A stretch of 6,529 bases of DNA from Candidatus Nomurabacteria bacterium RIFOXYD2_FULL_35_12 (GTDB lineage Bacteria > Patescibacteriota > Minisyncoccia > Phycocordibacterales > UBA9973). Of this stretch, positions 1 to 5,744 are shown piece by piece; within the stretch, counting starts at the first letter, position 1; every line of letters begins with the position of its first letter. The stretch is from the NCBI GenBank assembly GCA_001786365.1, contig MFWK01000013.1, positions 1 through 6,529 on the forward strand. Reading direction: 5' to 3'. Under the pieces are notes generated by a model. It was not told where the DNA came from. It did no database searches and was given only the letters and a program-made list of their open reading frames with translations. The translations under genes and the position numbers were made by a program.

Positions 1-396
1 GACCCAAGACAACCAAGCGGCAAAATAAATAATAAAACCAAATTTTAAAATCTCCACCGGCTGAAAAGACATCGGACCTATCTGTATCCATCTTTGTGCT
101 CCTCCATGACTCCATCCAAGATTAGGAATAAATACAGCGGCAGTCAAAAGTATTGATGCTATAAAAATTAACAAAGAATACTTACGCCAAAACTTATAAT
201 TTATTTTAAAACAAATATACATACCGATCAAACCAAAACCAAGACCCCAAACTAACTGCTTTATAAGTACTGAATAAAAAATACTTGGATTCTTATTTAA
301 AAGTCCCAGAGATGCAGAAATAAACATTGCAATTCCAATGGTAATAATCAGAAATAAAATTATTAAAAAAAATTTATCAATCTTTTTTTCTTTCAT
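1..396 (-). CDS. ftsW: FtsW-like SEDS glycosyltransferase, N-terminal 132 residues (partial)
   Basis: The reverse strand from the ATG at 396 reads open to the window edge, giving 132 residues. SEDS proteins polymerise lipid II into glycan strands in the membrane, and FtsW does this at the division septum. Visible features are a short basic N-terminus, a first hydrophobic segment (about 9-31) ending in ISASLGLL, two more membrane segments (about 42-63 and 74-91), and the SEDS signature GGAQRWI (98-104) followed by FQPVEILK (111-118), which matches the FtsW/RodA/SpoVE consensus FQPSELAK. The catalytic Asp region lies outside the window. An in-frame TGA lies shortly upstream of ATG 396 with no other ATG between, so this start is firm. 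The gene follows mraY on the same strand, as in many dcw clusters, but with a repeat element filling the spacer. RodA is the alternative name; the mraY neighbour favours FtsW. No Shine-Dalgarno is seen: the start is preceded by AACGGG, the end of the element. Confidence 0.88.
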   Translation of the reverse strand, partial: MKEKKIDKFFLIILFLIITIGIAMFISASLGLLNKNPSIFYSVLIKQLVWGLGFGLIGMYICFKINYKFWRKYSLLIFIASILLTAAVFIPNLGWSHGGAQRWIQIGPMSFQPVEILKFGFIIYFAAWLSWV

Positions 397-512
397 CCCG
401 TTAGAAGCAGGTCGCGGTCATGAAACCGTAACCATACTTAGATATATTATTAAATTTTATATTTCTTTTAAACATAATTTTTGTAATAACTGCGACCGCG
501 GCTTCTAACGGG
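397..512. mobile_element. 116-bp MITE-like inverted-repeat element in the mraY-ftsW spacer
   Basis: The ends are perfect inverted repeats of 12 bp (CCCGTTAGAAGC at 397-408, complement at 501-512). They continue inward, after a 4-nt bulge (409-412), for 7 more paired bases (413-419 with 494-500). The 74-nt interior (420-493) is AT-rich and has no ORF of note. Direct repeats flank it: TTTCAT at 391-396 and ATTCAT at 513-518 (5 of 6 identical). The repeats contain the ftsW start codon on one side and the end of mraY on the other. The boundary is ambiguous by 2 bp because the inverted repeat can be extended to ATCCCGTT. Collapsing the element and one direct repeat gives AGTAGATGAAAG on the coding strand, an ATGA overlap of the mraY stop and ftsW start. 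No transposase is encoded, so it would be non-autonomous. A structural RNA or attenuator is the alternative; no U-tract follows either arm, which argues against a simple terminator. Confidence 0.7.
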
Positions 513-514
513 AT

Positions 515-1570
515 TCATCTACTAATGATTGCTAAGATTACACCAATAATGGCAAATACAACTGACAAAACCCAAAAACGCATAGTTACTTTGTAGGAAG
601 GCCAGCCAATTGCTTCAAAATGATGATGAAGTGGGGCAAGTTTAAATAATCTTTTACCATTTCTTAATTTTTTAGAAATCATTTGCAAAATCACAGAAAG
701 AGAAGTGATAACGAGAGGTAAAGCAACAATAGGGAGAATTAAAACTGAATCAGTTAAAAATGCCAAAGTGGCCAGAGTGATAGTCAAACCCATAATCCCC
801 GTCTCCCCCATATAAAATCTAGCTGGTGGAATATTAAACCACAAAAATGCGAGCGTCGCCCCAGTCACAACTCCAGAAAAAACAGCTAAATCTATTTGAT
901 TATTGGCATAAGCTATCGCTGAATAAGCACCGAAAATAGAAGCTAAAACCCCGCCAGAAAGACCATCTATTCCATCAATCACTCCTCCAGAAAATGTCGC
1001 AAGCGCAACTATCATAAAAAATGGAATAATAAAAATACCTAAAATCATATCCCCCGCAAATGGAATATGAATAGAAGTCATACCTAATTTATAAAAAAAC
1101 CAAATTCCAATAAGTAAAGACAGGAATGAAATAATAAAAACTTTCCATTTACGCCAAGACTTATCATCTTGGGCAAATTTTCCAGTTCCATAAATTTGGA
1201 TAAAATCATCCCAAAGTCCGAGAAGTGATCCAATCAGAAGAGTAAAAATAGGTATTAAGGTTTGATTTCTACTTAAAAAATTCATCTCAAGGCTACTTCC
1301 AGAAGGAAATAAAACAGAAAATAAATAAAATACGAGTACAGTTATCAAAACAGAAACCCAAATTATTATTCCACCCACTCGCGGTATTCGAAGTTCATCT
1401 TCTTCGTTGTGAATGCTTGGAAAAACAGAAGTGGTAATGATTTTACTTCTGGAATATCTTTTCCACATTTTATATTTATAAAAGAAATGAGTAGCGAGCG
1501 GTGTAAGAAAAAGCCCTAAAAAAAAGGCTACTGCTGTCGGCACAAAAATTTTGATTAAATCAAAATACAT
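515..1570 (-). CDS. mraY: phospho-N-acetylmuramoyl-pentapeptide transferase (MraY)
   Basis: MraY transfers phospho-MurNAc-pentapeptide from the UDP precursor to undecaprenyl phosphate, making lipid I at the cytoplasmic membrane. The 351-residue product matches the usual family length and is strongly hydrophobic, with about ten membrane segments. Family motifs appear in order: RIPRVGG (61-67), the Asp pair in GLWDDFIQ (D121, D122), the DGIDGL loop (D199, D202), WFNIPPARFYMGETG (244-258) and PLHHHFEAIGWP (313-324) with its three His. Two positions differ from the textbook enzyme. The Asn three residues before D199 is Gly196, and the metal-binding Asp of the MGD(T/V)G loop is Glu256. The start ATG at 1568-1570 lies 6 nt after a -10 box, so the mRNA is probably leaderless. 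It is the first gene of an mraY-ftsW unit, diverges from a carboxypeptidase gene, and lacks the murD often found between mraY and ftsW. The stop is TGA at 515-517. A WecA-type transferase is less likely because of the HHHFE motif. Confidence 0.95.
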   Translation of the reverse strand: MYFDLIKIFVPTAVAFFLGLFLTPLATHFFYKYKMWKRYSRSKIITTSVFPSIHNEEDELRIPRVGGIIIWVSVLITVLVFYLFSVLFPSGSSLEMNFLSRNQTLIPIFTLLIGSLLGLWDDFIQIYGTGKFAQDDKSWRKWKVFIISFLSLLIGIWFFYKLGMTSIHIPFAGDMILGIFIIPFFMIVALATFSGGVIDGIDGLSGGVLASIFGAYSAIAYANNQIDLAVFSGVVTGATLAFLWFNIPPARFYMGETGIMGLTITLATLAFLTDSVLILPIVALPLVITSLSVILQMISKKLRNGKRLFKLAPLHHHFEAIGWPSYKVTMRFWVLSVVFAIIGVILAIISR

Positions 1571-1576
1571 ATGAAT

Positions 1577-1585
1577 AATATACCA
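1577..1585 (-). promoter_or_regulatory. extended -10 promoter of mraY (leaderless)
   Basis: On the minus strand TGG-TATATT ends 6 nt before the mraY ATG, which places the expected transcription start at the A of the start codon. No good -35 box is found at 16-18 bp (the 17-bp position reads GTGTTT), so the extended TG motif may carry recognition. The region overlaps the divergent promoter of the carboxypeptidase gene, and both fit in 55 bp. Confidence 0.55.
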
Positions 1586-1590
1586 TTTTT

Positions 1591-1619
1591 TTGATAAAAA
1601 AACACTGACATGCTATTGT
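1591..1619 (+). promoter_or_regulatory. sigma70-type promoter of the M15 carboxypeptidase gene (leaderless)
   Basis: TTGATA (1591-1596, 5/6 to consensus), a 17-bp spacer ending in TGC (1611-1613), then TATTGT (1614-1619, 4/6 to consensus). Six bases (TTAAAA) separate it from the GTG at 1626, so transcription should begin at or next to the G of the start codon. It shares DNA with the mraY promoter on the other strand, so a regulator bound here would affect both genes. Confidence 0.65.
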
Positions 1620-1625
1620 TTAAAA

Positions 1626-2420
1626 GTGGATAAAACTAACTTAAAACGCTTCATACCCGCGCTCGCATTTATCTTTTTATTGATACCAATGATTACTTCT
1701 TCCCTACTAGACATCGAGCATGAGCGCGCTCTAAAAAAAGCGGAAAAAGATAAACAAGATAAAATTTATTTAACTGGAAATTTTGATCCTTCATTAAATG
1801 AAAATTTCGTTGAAGTGCCGATAGAACACAGCATTAGTGGATATAAAATGTATTTAAGAAAAGAAACCTTAAACGCTTTTTTGAAAATGGCTGAAGTTGC
1901 AAACAATAATGGAATAGAATTAAAAATCGCTTCAGCTACTAGAAACTTCGACTATCAAAAAAATCTTTGGAATAATAAATGGACCGGATACACGCTCGTT
2001 GACGGAAAAGATTTATCAAAAAGTATTCCAGATGAATTAGAAAGATTCAAAAAAATATTAGAATATAGTTCCGTTCCCGGAATTTCACGCCATCACTGGG
2101 GCACAGAAATAGACATCAATGACGCAAACCCAGAATATTTTGAAACACAAAAAGGCAAAGACGTATATGAATGGCTCACCCAAAATGCTCCGCTATTTGG
2201 ATTTTGCCAACCTTATAATTCAAAAGAAGATTCAAAAAGAACGGGTTTTAATGAAGAAAAATGGCATTGGTCTTATCTACCCCTCGCAAAAGATTTTTCT
2301 AAAAGATATAAAGAATTAATCAAAGATACAGATATAAATGGATTCCTGGGAGAAGAATATGTTCCCTCTCTTAATCTAATCAATGACTATATTTTTTCCA
2401 TCAACCCCGCCTGCCTTTAA
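1626..2420 (+). CDS. membrane-anchored D,D-carboxypeptidase, M15B/VanY family
   Basis: Zinc peptidases of this family trim the terminal D-Ala from peptidoglycan stem peptides outside the membrane. The product has 264 residues. Residues 9-29 form one hydrophobic segment (signal anchor or uncleaved signal), followed by a charged, possibly coiled stretch (31-47) and then the catalytic domain. Zinc-site motifs are complete: SRHHWGTEID (154-163), matching SxHxxGxAxD with H156 and D163 as ligands, and EKWH (211-214), matching ExxH with E211 as base and H214 as third ligand. SATRNFDYQ (103-111) matches the family's SGYRSYxYQ, with R106 in the substrate pocket. The Ala of the first motif is Glu161, a small departure. 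The start is GTG, chosen because it lies 6 nt after a good -10 box. It diverges from mraY, so wall precursor synthesis and wall maturation face each other. A housekeeping wall enzyme is more likely than a vancomycin-resistance gene, since no vanRSHAX genes are near. An L,D-endopeptidase of the same fold is the alternative. Confidence 0.88.
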   Translation: MDKTNLKRFIPALAFIFLLIPMITSSLLDIEHERALKKAEKDKQDKIYLTGNFDPSLNENFVEVPIEHSISGYKMYLRKETLNAFLKMAEVANNNGIELKIASATRNFDYQKNLWNNKWTGYTLVDGKDLSKSIPDELERFKKILEYSSVPGISRHHWGTEIDINDANPEYFETQKGKDVYEWLTQNAPLFGFCQPYNSKEDSKRTGFNEEKWHWSYLPLAKDFSKRYKELIKDTDINGFLGEEYVPSLNLINDYIFSINPACL

Positions 2421-2432
2421 AAAAGTCTAAAA

Positions 2433-2474
2433 AAGGGCATCTCTTGGAACCATCCAAGGGATGCCCTTGGCAGT
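2433..2474 (-). terminator. hairpin terminator between convergent genes
   Basis: A 16-bp stem (2433-2448 with 2453-2468, one G-U wobble, loop ACCA) lies between the stop of the carboxypeptidase gene (2420) and the stop of the zinc-ribbon gene (2475). Read leftward, the stem is followed by a run of six T (with the stem's terminal T's) and a second T-run a few bases later, as in an intrinsic terminator for the scpA-scpB-zinc-ribbon operon. Read rightward, it is followed by GGCAGTTTAG with no U-tract, so it would end the carboxypeptidase mRNA less efficiently or only protect its 3' end. Confidence 0.8.
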
Positions 2475-4205
2475 TTAGTAAACTTCTGCTTGATAGCATT
2501 TTTCACAATAAATGATTTCTGGTCTATCGGGTGCATAGCTTGTCTCAAATTCCACTTCGCACTTCCCCACCCCGTGAAAATGATTCTTTTTGTCGCACAT
2601 ACAAGTTCGGTGCCATAGCTTGCGTGGATTTCGTAATAAAAATCTATCTTGTCTACGACATGGAAAACATTTTTCCGGCAATGGAATCTTCATTTTCTTA
2701 TATAGAGTAAGTTCTAAAGAAGTAATATTAAAAGCTGTTGTACACAAAGAATATTTTTCTTTTTCAATAGATGAATTTTGAGAAGAACATTGGATTATTT
2801 CAGTTGTAATATTTTCTTTTATATCATCAACTGTCTTTGGCAGATCTGAAGTTTTAAGTGTTATTTTATAATCACGAGATGGTCTTTCGTACCAAGTATA
2901 ACCAGCTCCCAAAGCTTTCTCTTTAGTTAAAGGAAAATAATCCTGTGCCATTGATTCATTATATGCAAATGGTGATACATTTGCTGGAAAATATTCTCCC
3001 CATTCTTTTGTTTTTCGCATGTGCTCTATAATTTTTTCTTTCAAAATTAAATAATCTTTTCTTGAATACTGTTTATTAAAAATACAGTATTGTTTTTGTT
3101 TAAGACCAAAACATCCAAAACAATCCTGTGTACTAAAACACATATCGCAATAACAAGAATCAGTTATGGTACTAAAACAACTCCTAGCTACGATTACCCT
3201 GTCTGGTCTTTCAACACCTTGAACTTCATAAGAAAGTTTTCCTCTTGATATCTCTGTGCAATCACGACAGTCTTCAATTTGAATCCAAGCATCTTGTATA
3301 TAAGCGACATCCTTGTTGTCCCGACAATTAAAAGCCATCTGAGTGCGCTCTGTATTTTGAAGATAATCACCAGTGGAATTTTTTATATTTGATCCATGAA
3401 AAAACTTCGCGGGAATACTTGTTTTAACTTTTAAAAATTTTTCTTTCGATTCATTTATAAAATCTCTATCCCAAATAATTTTTTGAATTCTTTTTTTATA
3501 TTCTTCTTTCCCTATATTTTCATTTAAATAATAATATTGTTTACTTCTAAGGCCAACGCAACCAAAACAATCAGTACATCCCCTACAATCACTAGAAAAA
3601 TATACATTCACACAATCTGAACAATCATAGACCCAAGCACATTGAGAGCATTTTGTTATATTAATTACCTCATAACAAAACTCACTTTTTTCTGCCATAT
3701 AACAATCACTTAAAAAATAACAATGATCTTGCCAACTTCCATACATACATTTTTCACAATCTTCACTAGTTACAAGCATATAACAATCCTTATTGTTTCC
3801 TGATTGATTAGTATATTCACTATTTGGACTATTCGAATTCACTAACGCAACATGAGGTACAACTTGCCTAAGCTCTTCATATTGCTCAAAAAATGGACGC
3901 TTGAAATCAAAATCACGACCATATTCCATAGCATCAAATTTGTCAGATTTCCAATATTCTTGTTTGTATACAGGAAATGGTGCATCAGATCTATATATTG
4001 ATATAATATCTTCTCCTGTTACATCGCATTTTCTTTTGTATAAATTGTATTCGTTTCTATCTAAAAGTCGGCGGATATATCTGCATTCCGGACAAAAGGT
4101 CGGCGGTGGAACTTTTATTTTTTCATAAAATCCAAAATCATCCGGCTCTATCACAAAAGTACCTTTACAATTCTGACACTGTTTAATTTGTGCTTCCGTT
4201 TTCAT
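2475..4205 (-). CDS. Cys-rich protein with N- and C-terminal zinc-ribbon modules, function unknown
   Basis: The 576-residue product contains 38 Cys and has no signal peptide or membrane segment, so it is probably cytoplasmic. The N-terminal module has C10-x2-C13, C38-x2-C41 and C60, with KVPPPTFCPECR before a basic RRLLDRNE stretch. The C-terminal module repeats it with identical spacing (C488, C513-x2-C516, C535, and KIPLPEKCFPCR), but the Cys matching C10 is Tyr485. Two central Cys-rich blocks (about 141-245 and 294-395) are built of short DCxxC turns, and each ends in a similar segment: DCFGCVGLRSKQY (212-224) and DCFGCFGLKQKQY (361-373), followed by a basic helix. I associate this architecture with Candidate Phyla Radiation genomes, where it is usually called hypothetical; that is memory, not a search. 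The ATG at 4203-4205 lies inside the end of scpB (23-nt overlap in another frame), so it is very likely cotranscribed and translationally coupled with scpAB. A metal-dependent nucleic-acid or protein binder is plausible but unproven. Confidence 0.85.
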   Translation of the reverse strand: MKTEAQIKQCQNCKGTFVIEPDDFGFYEKIKVPPPTFCPECRYIRRLLDRNEYNLYKRKCDVTGEDIISIYRSDAPFPVYKQEYWKSDKFDAMEYGRDFDFKRPFFEQYEELRQVVPHVALVNSNSPNSEYTNQSGNNKDCYMLVTSEDCEKCMYGSWQDHCYFLSDCYMAEKSEFCYEVINITKCSQCAWVYDCSDCVNVYFSSDCRGCTDCFGCVGLRSKQYYYLNENIGKEEYKKRIQKIIWDRDFINESKEKFLKVKTSIPAKFFHGSNIKNSTGDYLQNTERTQMAFNCRDNKDVAYIQDAWIQIEDCRDCTEISRGKLSYEVQGVERPDRVIVARSCFSTITDSCYCDMCFSTQDCFGCFGLKQKQYCIFNKQYSRKDYLILKEKIIEHMRKTKEWGEYFPANVSPFAYNESMAQDYFPLTKEKALGAGYTWYERPSRDYKITLKTSDLPKTVDDIKENITTEIIQCSSQNSSIEKEKYSLCTTAFNITSLELTLYKKMKIPLPEKCFPCRRQDRFLLRNPRKLWHRTCMCDKKNHFHGVGKCEVEFETSYAPDRPEIIYCEKCYQAEVY

Positions 4206-4773
4206 TTGATTCTAAAGAATCTTGCTCTGCGATCTTTTGTTCTTCCTCCAAACTTTTAGCTGCGACATTTATAGAATTATTTACTTCACTAAAGTCTGGC
4301 AATTCTTCTACTGATTTTACACCCATATAAGACAAAAGTTCAAAACTTGGCTTGTAAATATAGCGTCTATTGTCTTTCTCATCTAAGGTTTTTTCTATAA
4401 GCCCACGTACAGAAAGTGCGCGTAAAGTAAAACTCGAATTTACTCCACGAATATAATCAATTTCTGCCCTACTGACTCCATTTTTATAAAGCACAATAGA
4501 CAAAGTCTCCAAGCTCGCTTTCGAAAGATCTTTGCTCAATTCTTCTTTTTGTAAATTCTTAATAAGGTCAGAAAGTTCAGGCGCTGTGCCGAGAGTGATG
4601 TCATTATCTTTTTCAATAAGCACTATTCCCCTCGCCTTTAAATTTTCTTTAAGTTTTTCTATGCCTTCATTTATTTCAATCTGACCAACTTTCAAAACTT
4701 CTCCGAGTTTCTTACGAGAAAATGGTTCTCCTTTCCAAAACAGTATTGCTTCTATTTGTGATTCTAAATTCAT
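4183..4773 (-). CDS. scpB: segregation and condensation protein B (ScpB)
   Basis: ScpB is the dimeric winged-helix partner of ScpA and SMC in the bacterial condensin complex, which compacts and segregates chromosomes. The 196-residue product is of normal length. The first winged helix covers about 1-80 (ESQIEAILFWKGEPFSRKKL near the start). The second, about 84-150, holds the family signature SKASLETLSIVLYKNGVSR (84-102) and IRGVNSSFTLRALSVRGLIE (108-127). The tail (about 160-196) is acidic and low in complexity, as is common. The ATG at 4771-4773 has no Shine-Dalgarno and follows a hairpin-forming spacer after scpA. Its 3' end overlaps the zinc-ribbon gene by 23 nt. The scpA-scpB order is the usual one, and no smc gene is in view. 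Confidence 0.93.
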   Translation of the reverse strand: MNLESQIEAILFWKGEPFSRKKLGEVLKVGQIEINEGIEKLKENLKARGIVLIEKDNDITLGTAPELSDLIKNLQKEELSKDLSKASLETLSIVLYKNGVSRAEIDYIRGVNSSFTLRALSVRGLIEKTLDEKDNRRYIYKPSFELLSYMGVKSVEELPDFSEVNNSINVAAKSLEEEQKIAEQDSLESNENGSTN

Positions 4774-4783
4774 AATTATGTTT

Positions 4784-4873
4784 AGTGTTTTGTAAAGAAT
4801 TTCTTAAAACTGCGCCCTCGAGGTCATAAGGACAGGGAACCCACACGTTTTTTAAAATTCTTTACAAAACACT
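4784..4873. repeat. inverted-repeat element with GC-rich core in the scpA-scpB spacer
   Basis: Perfect 19-bp inverted repeats (AGTGTTTTGTAAAGAATTT at 4784-4802, complement at 4855-4873) enclose 52 bp. Pairing continues imperfectly inward (AAAAC against GTTTT, then GC-rich bases), so the whole spacer can fold into one long hairpin. The core (4811-4846) is about 61% G+C against an AT-rich background and contains the palindrome CCTCGAGG (4816-4823). The right arm overlaps the last codons of scpA and supplies its TAA stop. The ends differ from those of the two CCCGTnnGAA elements in this window. Neither strand has a U-tract after the arm, so a plain terminator is unlikely. It may be a separate dispersed repeat family or an operon-internal RNA processing or attenuation structure. 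Confidence 0.65.
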
Positions 4874-5623
4874 TTCATTATTTTGTTCCTGCTTGCTTAT
4901 AATAATATCCTCAAAATGACCTTCTTGCACGGCTTGCAATATGCCATTTCTAACAAGTTCCAATATCGCCAAGAATCCAACTATAGCAAAAACTTTCTCT
5001 TCGCGCGTCTTCGCCTTGCCGGCAAAATCTTTGAAACTCATTTTTATAGAATTTTGTATCCTTTCTGTTAAATTGCCAATCATTTCCTCAATACTGATAA
5101 CCTTACGCACTTCTACTTCCGGTAAAAATACTTTTTTTGGCATTCCTCCTAGGGCACCCTTTGCAAAAGCCATCATACTGTCTTTGGTGATCTGCTCGTC
5201 CGGCAAGAAAACCAGCGTGTCATTTTTTCTCTCCAACGGAGCAAAAATTATATTCTTGCCAAAATTACTTTTTATATTTCCGCCGAGTTTTGTATAAAGC
5301 TCAAACAAACGCAACCTTTCTTCTAAATTTTTTATATCCCCTTCTTCTTCTCCGGTGAGGCTCAAATTTGGCAAAAGAGATTTTGACTTTATTAAAATGA
5401 GTGTTGACGCCACAAGAACAAAACTAGCAATCTCTGCTGGACTAAAAGAATTCAGACCACCTAATTTATTCATATAATTCAAATAATCTTCTGTCACCAC
5501 TGCAAGAGAAACATCATTTATGAAAAGTTTTCGTTTTTCTATCAAGTTTAAAAGTAACCCAAATGGCCCCTCAAAACCTGTAGTTTTTATTGTATAGATA
5601 TCCTTTTCCACGCCTGTATTCAT
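4862..5623 (-). CDS. scpA: segregation and condensation protein A (ScpA)
   Basis: ScpA is the kleisin subunit that bridges the SMC heads and binds ScpB. The 253-residue product is of family length. The N-terminal SMC-neck-binding region shows the hallmark FEGPFGLLLNLIEKRKL (17-33; family consensus FEGPLDLLLHLI), then VTEDYLNYMN (43-52) and the helical FVLVASTLILIKSKSLLP (68-85). A linker with charged and acidic stretches follows. The C-terminal winged helix (about 207-242) reads REEKVFAIVGFLAILELVRN, then an aromatic and Ile-rich strand, as expected for the SMC-cap contact. The ATG at 5621-5623 lies 6 nt after an extended -10 box, giving a leaderless mRNA. The last residues (SVL) and the stop are encoded by one arm of the spacer repeat, which suggests that the original C-terminus was altered. 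Confidence 0.94.
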   Translation of the reverse strand: MNTGVEKDIYTIKTTGFEGPFGLLLNLIEKRKLFINDVSLAVVTEDYLNYMNKLGGLNSFSPAEIASFVLVASTLILIKSKSLLPNLSLTGEEEGDIKNLEERLRLFELYTKLGGNIKSNFGKNIIFAPLERKNDTLVFLPDEQITKDSMMAFAKGALGGMPKKVFLPEVEVRKVISIEEMIGNLTERIQNSIKMSFKDFAGKAKTREEKVFAIVGFLAILELVRNGILQAVQEGHFEDIIISKQEQNNESVL

Positions 5624-5629
5624 CTTTGT

Positions 5630-5638
5630 ATATTAGCA
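5630..5638 (-). promoter_or_regulatory. extended -10 promoter of the scpA-scpB-zinc-ribbon operon (leaderless)
   Basis: On the minus strand TGC-TAATAT is followed by ACAAAG and then the scpA ATG, so the predicted transcription start is the A of ATG. The -35 position at 17 bp reads TTTTAT and is weak, within a T/A-rich stretch. The layout equals that of the other three promoters in the window. Confidence 0.6.
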
Positions 5639-5679
5639 TTTTTTTATATAAAATAAAAACCCAAAAAGAAAGAAAAACT

Positions 5680-5708
5680 TTGACTATCACAAGGGATTCT
5701 GGCACAAT
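5680..5708 (+). promoter_or_regulatory. sigma70-type promoter of the M29 peptidase gene
   Basis: TTGACT (5680-5685, 5/6), a 17-bp spacer ending in TGG (5700-5702), then CACAAT (5703-5708, 4/6). Six bases (GATTTT) lead to an ATG at 5715, the same geometry as the leaderless promoters of mraY, scpA and the carboxypeptidase. That ATG belongs to the left copy of the direct repeat flanking the inserted element, so transcripts now carry about 82 nt before the real start at 5797. Confidence 0.6.
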
Positions 5709-5714
5709 GATTTT

Positions 5715-5744
5715 ATGTATCCCGTACGAAATTTTACTGAATAA
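5715..5744 (+). other. nine-codon upstream ORF at the ancestral M29 start
   Basis: ATG at 5715 reads MYPVRNFTE and stops at TAA 5742-5744, inside the inserted element. The first two codons equal those of the peptidase (ATG TAT) because they lie in the duplicated target. If the mRNA starts at 5715, ribosomes loading on the leaderless end would translate this peptide and stop 52 nt before the true start, in a different frame. It is probably a by-product of insertion rather than a selected gene. Confidence 0.45.

Noticed and set aside
1626..2420. Vancomycin-resistance vanY
   Set aside because: The family match is to general D,D-carboxypeptidases. No vanRS, vanH, vanA or vanX genes are nearby and the neighbour is housekeeping mraY.
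3066..3092. Inverted repeat AATACTG...CAGTATT inside the zinc-ribbon gene
   Set aside because: It lies within codons for a conserved protein segment, has only a 7-bp stem and is best seen as chance.
4208..4221. Palindrome GATTCTAAAGAATC just before the zinc-ribbon start
   Set aside because: The stem is 5-6 bp with a loop of 2-4 nt, it is AT-rich and lies within scpB coding sequence. It is too weak to call a regulatory hairpin.
4803..4854. GC-rich spacer core as a tRNA or known riboswitch
   Set aside because: It is too short for a tRNA, shows no cloverleaf arms, and matches no riboswitch consensus I can recognise.
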